Shown here piece by piece: positions 6,464-7,974 of a DNA stretch of 7,974 nucleotides (positions are counted from its first letter, which is position 1; each line of letters opens with the position of its first letter). The translations under genes were made by a program, and so were the position numbers. Below the pieces are notes generated by a model. The model did no database searches. It was not told the DNA's origin and worked only from the letters and a program-made list of their open reading frames with translations. Source of the stretch: Clostridiaceae bacterium. Lineage in GTDB: Bacteria; Bacillota; Clostridia; Oscillospirales; Acutalibacteraceae. The stretch covers positions 1 to 7,974 of the forward strand of contig JAEDHZ010000064.1 in the NCBI GenBank assembly GCA_016292705.1, written 5' to 3'.

Positions 6464-7536
6464 TATTCTGCACCTCCCGTAACAATCTTTTTGATTGCGT
6501 TATATGTGCTTTCATCGTCAAGAAGAATACCGCCGGAGCGACCGTAGGTATAAATCGGTGCTCTGTCCTTGACCTCAAGCGCAATGTCATCGTGCATCTG
6601 AGCAGGAATTGCAAGCTCAACATCAATGATACCCTTGACAAGGTCATAGTTGAGGTTCTGAAGGCTCTTCTTCGGGAACGGATAAAGGGTGATGGGGCGA
6701 ATCATTCCGACCTTATGCCCCTCTTCACGCAGACGGAAAATGACTTCCCTTGAAACACGGGCGGAAATTCCGTATGCAACAATGACATATTCAGCGTCGT
6801 CAAGCATGAATTCCTCAACCTTGACATCGTTTTCTTCCCATTCTTTATAAAGCTGACCTCTCATTGTGTTTTCATGTTCAAGCATTGCCTCGGGGTAATA
6901 CGGGGTGAGCAAACGGGCTTTTCTGTTCTCGCCCTCACGGCGTTTAAGATCCCAGTGCTTTGTTCCCTCACGGTCAGCAGACTTGAATTCCGGAAGCTCA
7001 ACAAGCTCCATGATGGCTCCGAGACAACCGTCCATGAGAATAAGCACGGGATTGCGGTCACGCTCGGCATAGTCCCATGCGTTATATGTCAGGTCAACAG
7101 CCTCCTGCAGAGTTGACGGAGCAAAGACCATAACCCTGAAACCGCCGTGTCCCATTGCCTTTGTTGCCTGAAGGTAATCCATCTGCGCCGGCTGGATTGA
7201 ACCGAGACCGGGACCTCCGCGGCTGATATTGACAACCACCGCCGGAAGCTTTGTGCTTGCAAGATATGAAATACCCTCGCTCTTGAGGCTGATACCCGGG
7301 CCGGAAGAGCTTGTCATTGCACGGCATCCCGAGGAAGCCGCACCGTAAACCATGTTGACAGACGCAACCTCGCTTTCGCCCTGAACAAAAACACCGCCGA
7401 CTTCGGGAAGTCTCCAGGAAAGATACTCCGGAATTTCGTTTTGCGGAGTAATGGGATATCCGGCAAAAAAGCGGCATCCGGCTCTTACTGCGGCTTCAGC
7501 AATTGCTTCATTGCCTTTCATGAATACCTTTGACAT
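6463..7536 (-). CDS. vorB: 2-oxoacid:ferredoxin oxidoreductase, alpha subunit (VorB/KorA type)
   Basis: This 357-aa protein is the alpha subunit that binds the TPP pyrimidine ring and the 2-oxoacid. The complex converts a 2-oxoacid plus CoA to acyl-CoA and CO2 while reducing ferredoxin. The start FMKGNEAIAEAAVRAGC is typical of this family. It is followed by GYPITPQNEIPEY (26-38), the glutamate-containing GESE segment (53-56) that should activate TPP, and TSSSGPGISLKSEG (75-88). SRGGPGLGSIQPAQMDY (105-121) closes the pyrimidine domain. A C-terminal domain (about 245-357) contains IRPITLYPFPKK. The closest annotated family I recall is the clostridial 3-methyl-2-oxobutanoate dehydrogenase VorB, but 2-oxoglutarate enzymes (KorA) share all these motifs, so substrate is not settled. 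The ATG overlaps the preceding stop by one base (TAATG), with a GGGGG site (complement of 7544-7548) at 7-nt spacing. Confidence 0.93.
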   Translation of the reverse strand: MSKVFMKGNEAIAEAAVRAGCRFFAGYPITPQNEIPEYLSWRLPEVGGVFVQGESEVASVNMVYGAASSGCRAMTSSSGPGISLKSEGISYLASTKLPAVVVNISRGGPGLGSIQPAQMDYLQATKAMGHGGFRVMVFAPSTLQEAVDLTYNAWDYAERDRNPVLILMDGCLGAIMELVELPEFKSADREGTKHWDLKRREGENRKARLLTPYYPEAMLEHENTMRGQLYKEWEENDVKVEEFMLDDAEYVIVAYGISARVSREVIFRLREEGHKVGMIRPITLYPFPKKSLQNLNYDLVKGIIDVELAIPAQMHDDIALEVKDRAPIYTYGRSGGILLDDESTYNAIKKIVTGGAE

Positions 7537-7742
7537 TACTCCGCCCCCTTTTTCAGTTCAATTGCGCCCTCAGGACAAACGGTTGCGCAAATTCCGCAGG
7601 AAATGCACTTTTCGCTGTCAGTGAGGTGCGGATAAAAAAATCCTTTTTTGCTGCGCTCGTTTCCGAGCTTGAGAATGTTCTTCGGGCAGAATCTGATGCA
7701 GAAAGAACATCCCTTGCAAAGCAGAACATTGAGGTCAATCAT
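7536..7742 (-). CDS. korD: 2[4Fe-4S] ferredoxin-like delta subunit of the 2-oxoacid oxidoreductase
   Basis: This 68-aa protein carries two CxxCxxCxxxCP motifs (C9, C12, C15, C19 and C46, C49, C52, C56), so it should bind two [4Fe-4S] clusters and pass electrons from the TPP site to free ferredoxin. As first gene of a delta-alpha-beta-gamma operon it matches the korDABC/vor order known from archaea and clostridia. The start chosen is the ATG at 7740-7742 (MIDLNVLLCKGC), because family members begin 6-10 residues before the first cysteine. The frame stays open up to a TTG at 7857-7859, adding 39 residues without family character. The AAGGAA before that TTG is too close for a good site. The site before the chosen ATG is also weak (GCAGGC at 8-nt spacing, AAAGG further up), so translation may be modest or controlled. 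The stop overlaps the alpha start (TAATG). Confidence 0.88.
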   Translation of the reverse strand: MIDLNVLLCKGCSFCIRFCPKNILKLGNERSKKGFFYPHLTDSEKCISCGICATVCPEGAIELKKGAE

Positions 7743-7882
7743 TGGATGATGCCTGCCTTTCTTTGAAAAATCCTTGACCTCAAAAATCAACGGGCATTTC
7801 CGATGAGTTCCGAGAGTCTGCGACCTTTCCGGCCGATATAAATAAAGCCATTCAAACAATTTGTTCCTTGACTTTTTTTGAC
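7743..7882 (-). other. Long 5' leader of the oxidoreductase operon
   Basis: From the predicted start site near 7882 to the ATG at 7742 is a 140-nt leader. It contains GTCAAGGA twice (complement of 7865-7872 and 7771-7778). An ATGCC segment (complement of 7792-7796) could pair with GGCAT (complement of 7748-7752), which overlaps the weak ribosome binding site. No known riboswitch or T-box features were recognised. The leader also holds the in-frame TTG extension of the ferredoxin frame. Possible translational control is an inference. Confidence 0.4.
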
Positions 7883-7896
7883 TTGTTTATTATACT
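7868..7896 (+). promoter_or_regulatory. Probable promoter of the rightward gene at 7962
   Basis: TTGACT (7868-7873, 5 of 6 matches) and TATACT (7891-7896, 5 of 6) are spaced by 17 bp. The predicted start is near 7903, about 59 nt before the ATG at 7962. A second TTGACT at 7878-7883 is 10 bp further on and badly spaced. The -10 box shares four bases with the -10 box of the opposing promoter. Confidence 0.65.
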
Positions 7897-7918
7897 ATAC
7901 ACATTGTTGAGAAGTCAA
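7889..7918 (-). promoter_or_regulatory. Probable promoter of the oxidoreductase operon
   Basis: On the minus strand TTGACT (complement of 7913-7918, 5 of 6 matches) and a perfect TATAAT (complement of 7889-7894) are spaced by 18 bp. The predicted start is near 7882. The -35 box lies inside the Rex-like palindrome at 7904-7921, so a bound repressor would block it. Confidence 0.75.
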
Positions 7919-7921
7919 CAT
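7904..7921. promoter_or_regulatory. Rex-like operator palindrome between divergent promoters
   Basis: TTGTTGA-GAAG-TCAACAT contains a perfect 6-bp inverted repeat (TGTTGA and TCAACA) with a 4-nt centre. It fits the clostridial Rex consensus TTGTTAA-N4-TTAACAA at 11 of 14 fixed positions, and two of the three mismatches are symmetric (A to G and T to C). It covers the -35 of the minus-strand promoter and begins at the expected start site of the plus-strand promoter, so one repressor could control both. Rex releases DNA when NADH rises. Assignment to Rex rather than another dimeric repressor is an inference. Confidence 0.4.
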
Positions 7922-7961
7922 ACAGTAAATAACCATTTGTAACATTCCGGAGGTGGGTTTC

Positions 7962-7974
7962 ATGGCTGAGACAG
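7962..7974 (+). CDS. Start of a divergent gene, cut by the window end
   Basis: An ATG at 7962-7964 begins the frame MAET and the window then ends. It is supported by a strong GGAGGT ribosome binding site (7949-7954) at 7-nt spacing and by an upstream SigA-type promoter. Product unknown. Its divergent position across a shared control region suggests a function linked to the operon's metabolism, or its regulator, but four codons cannot show this. Confidence 0.6.

Noticed and set aside
7743..7859. A 39-residue N-terminal extension of the ferredoxin subunit from a TTG
   Set aside because: Family members start a few residues before the first cysteine; the extension has no family character and its ribosome binding site is too close to the TTG. 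It is kept as an alternative only.

Overview
The window looks like a chromosomal segment of a strictly anaerobic Gram-positive bacterium, most probably a gut or rumen clostridium (Oscillospirales/Ruminococcaceae-like). This is inferred from four things: a clostridial-type SecA with a zinc-binding tail, a four-gene ferredoxin-dependent 2-oxoacid oxidoreductase operon, a clostridial DUF2974/Mbeg1-like hydrolase, and strong Shine-Dalgarno sites with SigA-type promoters. No species can be named from the sequence alone.

Layout, left to right. Positions 1 to about 345 hold four tandem copies of an 84-86 bp GC-rich unit, each with two hairpins, and a decayed start of a fifth. A strong intrinsic terminator (391-435) then marks the end of secA, which runs on the minus strand (500-3262) and appears monocistronic, with its own promoter at 3293-3321. 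A divergent intergenic region leads to a plus-strand alpha/beta-hydrolase gene (3546-4733) with its own promoter, 5' leader hairpin and terminator (4865-4906). The 447 bp stretch 4734-5180 lies between convergent genes and contains that terminator, a long bidirectional hairpin (4984-5040) and a smaller perfect hairpin (5080-5099).

The right third is a tight minus-strand operon, read from 7742 down to 5181: small 2[4Fe-4S] ferredoxin subunit (delta), alpha subunit (VorB/KorA type), TPP-binding beta subunit, and gamma subunit. Its junctions overlap by 1, 1 and 4 nt, so translation is probably coupled. Together the four proteins should form one enzyme that oxidatively decarboxylates a 2-oxoacid (branched-chain 2-oxoacid or 2-oxoglutarate) to the acyl-CoA while reducing ferredoxin, or runs in reverse as a reductive carboxylase.

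Upstream of the operon (7860-7961) is a compact divergent control region. Promoters on the two strands share -10 bases, and an 18-bp palindrome resembling the Rex (NADH/NAD+ sensor) operator covers the operon's -35 box. A plus-strand gene with a strong ribosome binding site begins at 7962 and is cut by the window end after four codons.

Nothing here is clearly a previously undescribed system. The points most worth a second look are the Rex-like divergent promoter, the tandem hairpin array, and the stand-alone hydrolase of unknown substrate.
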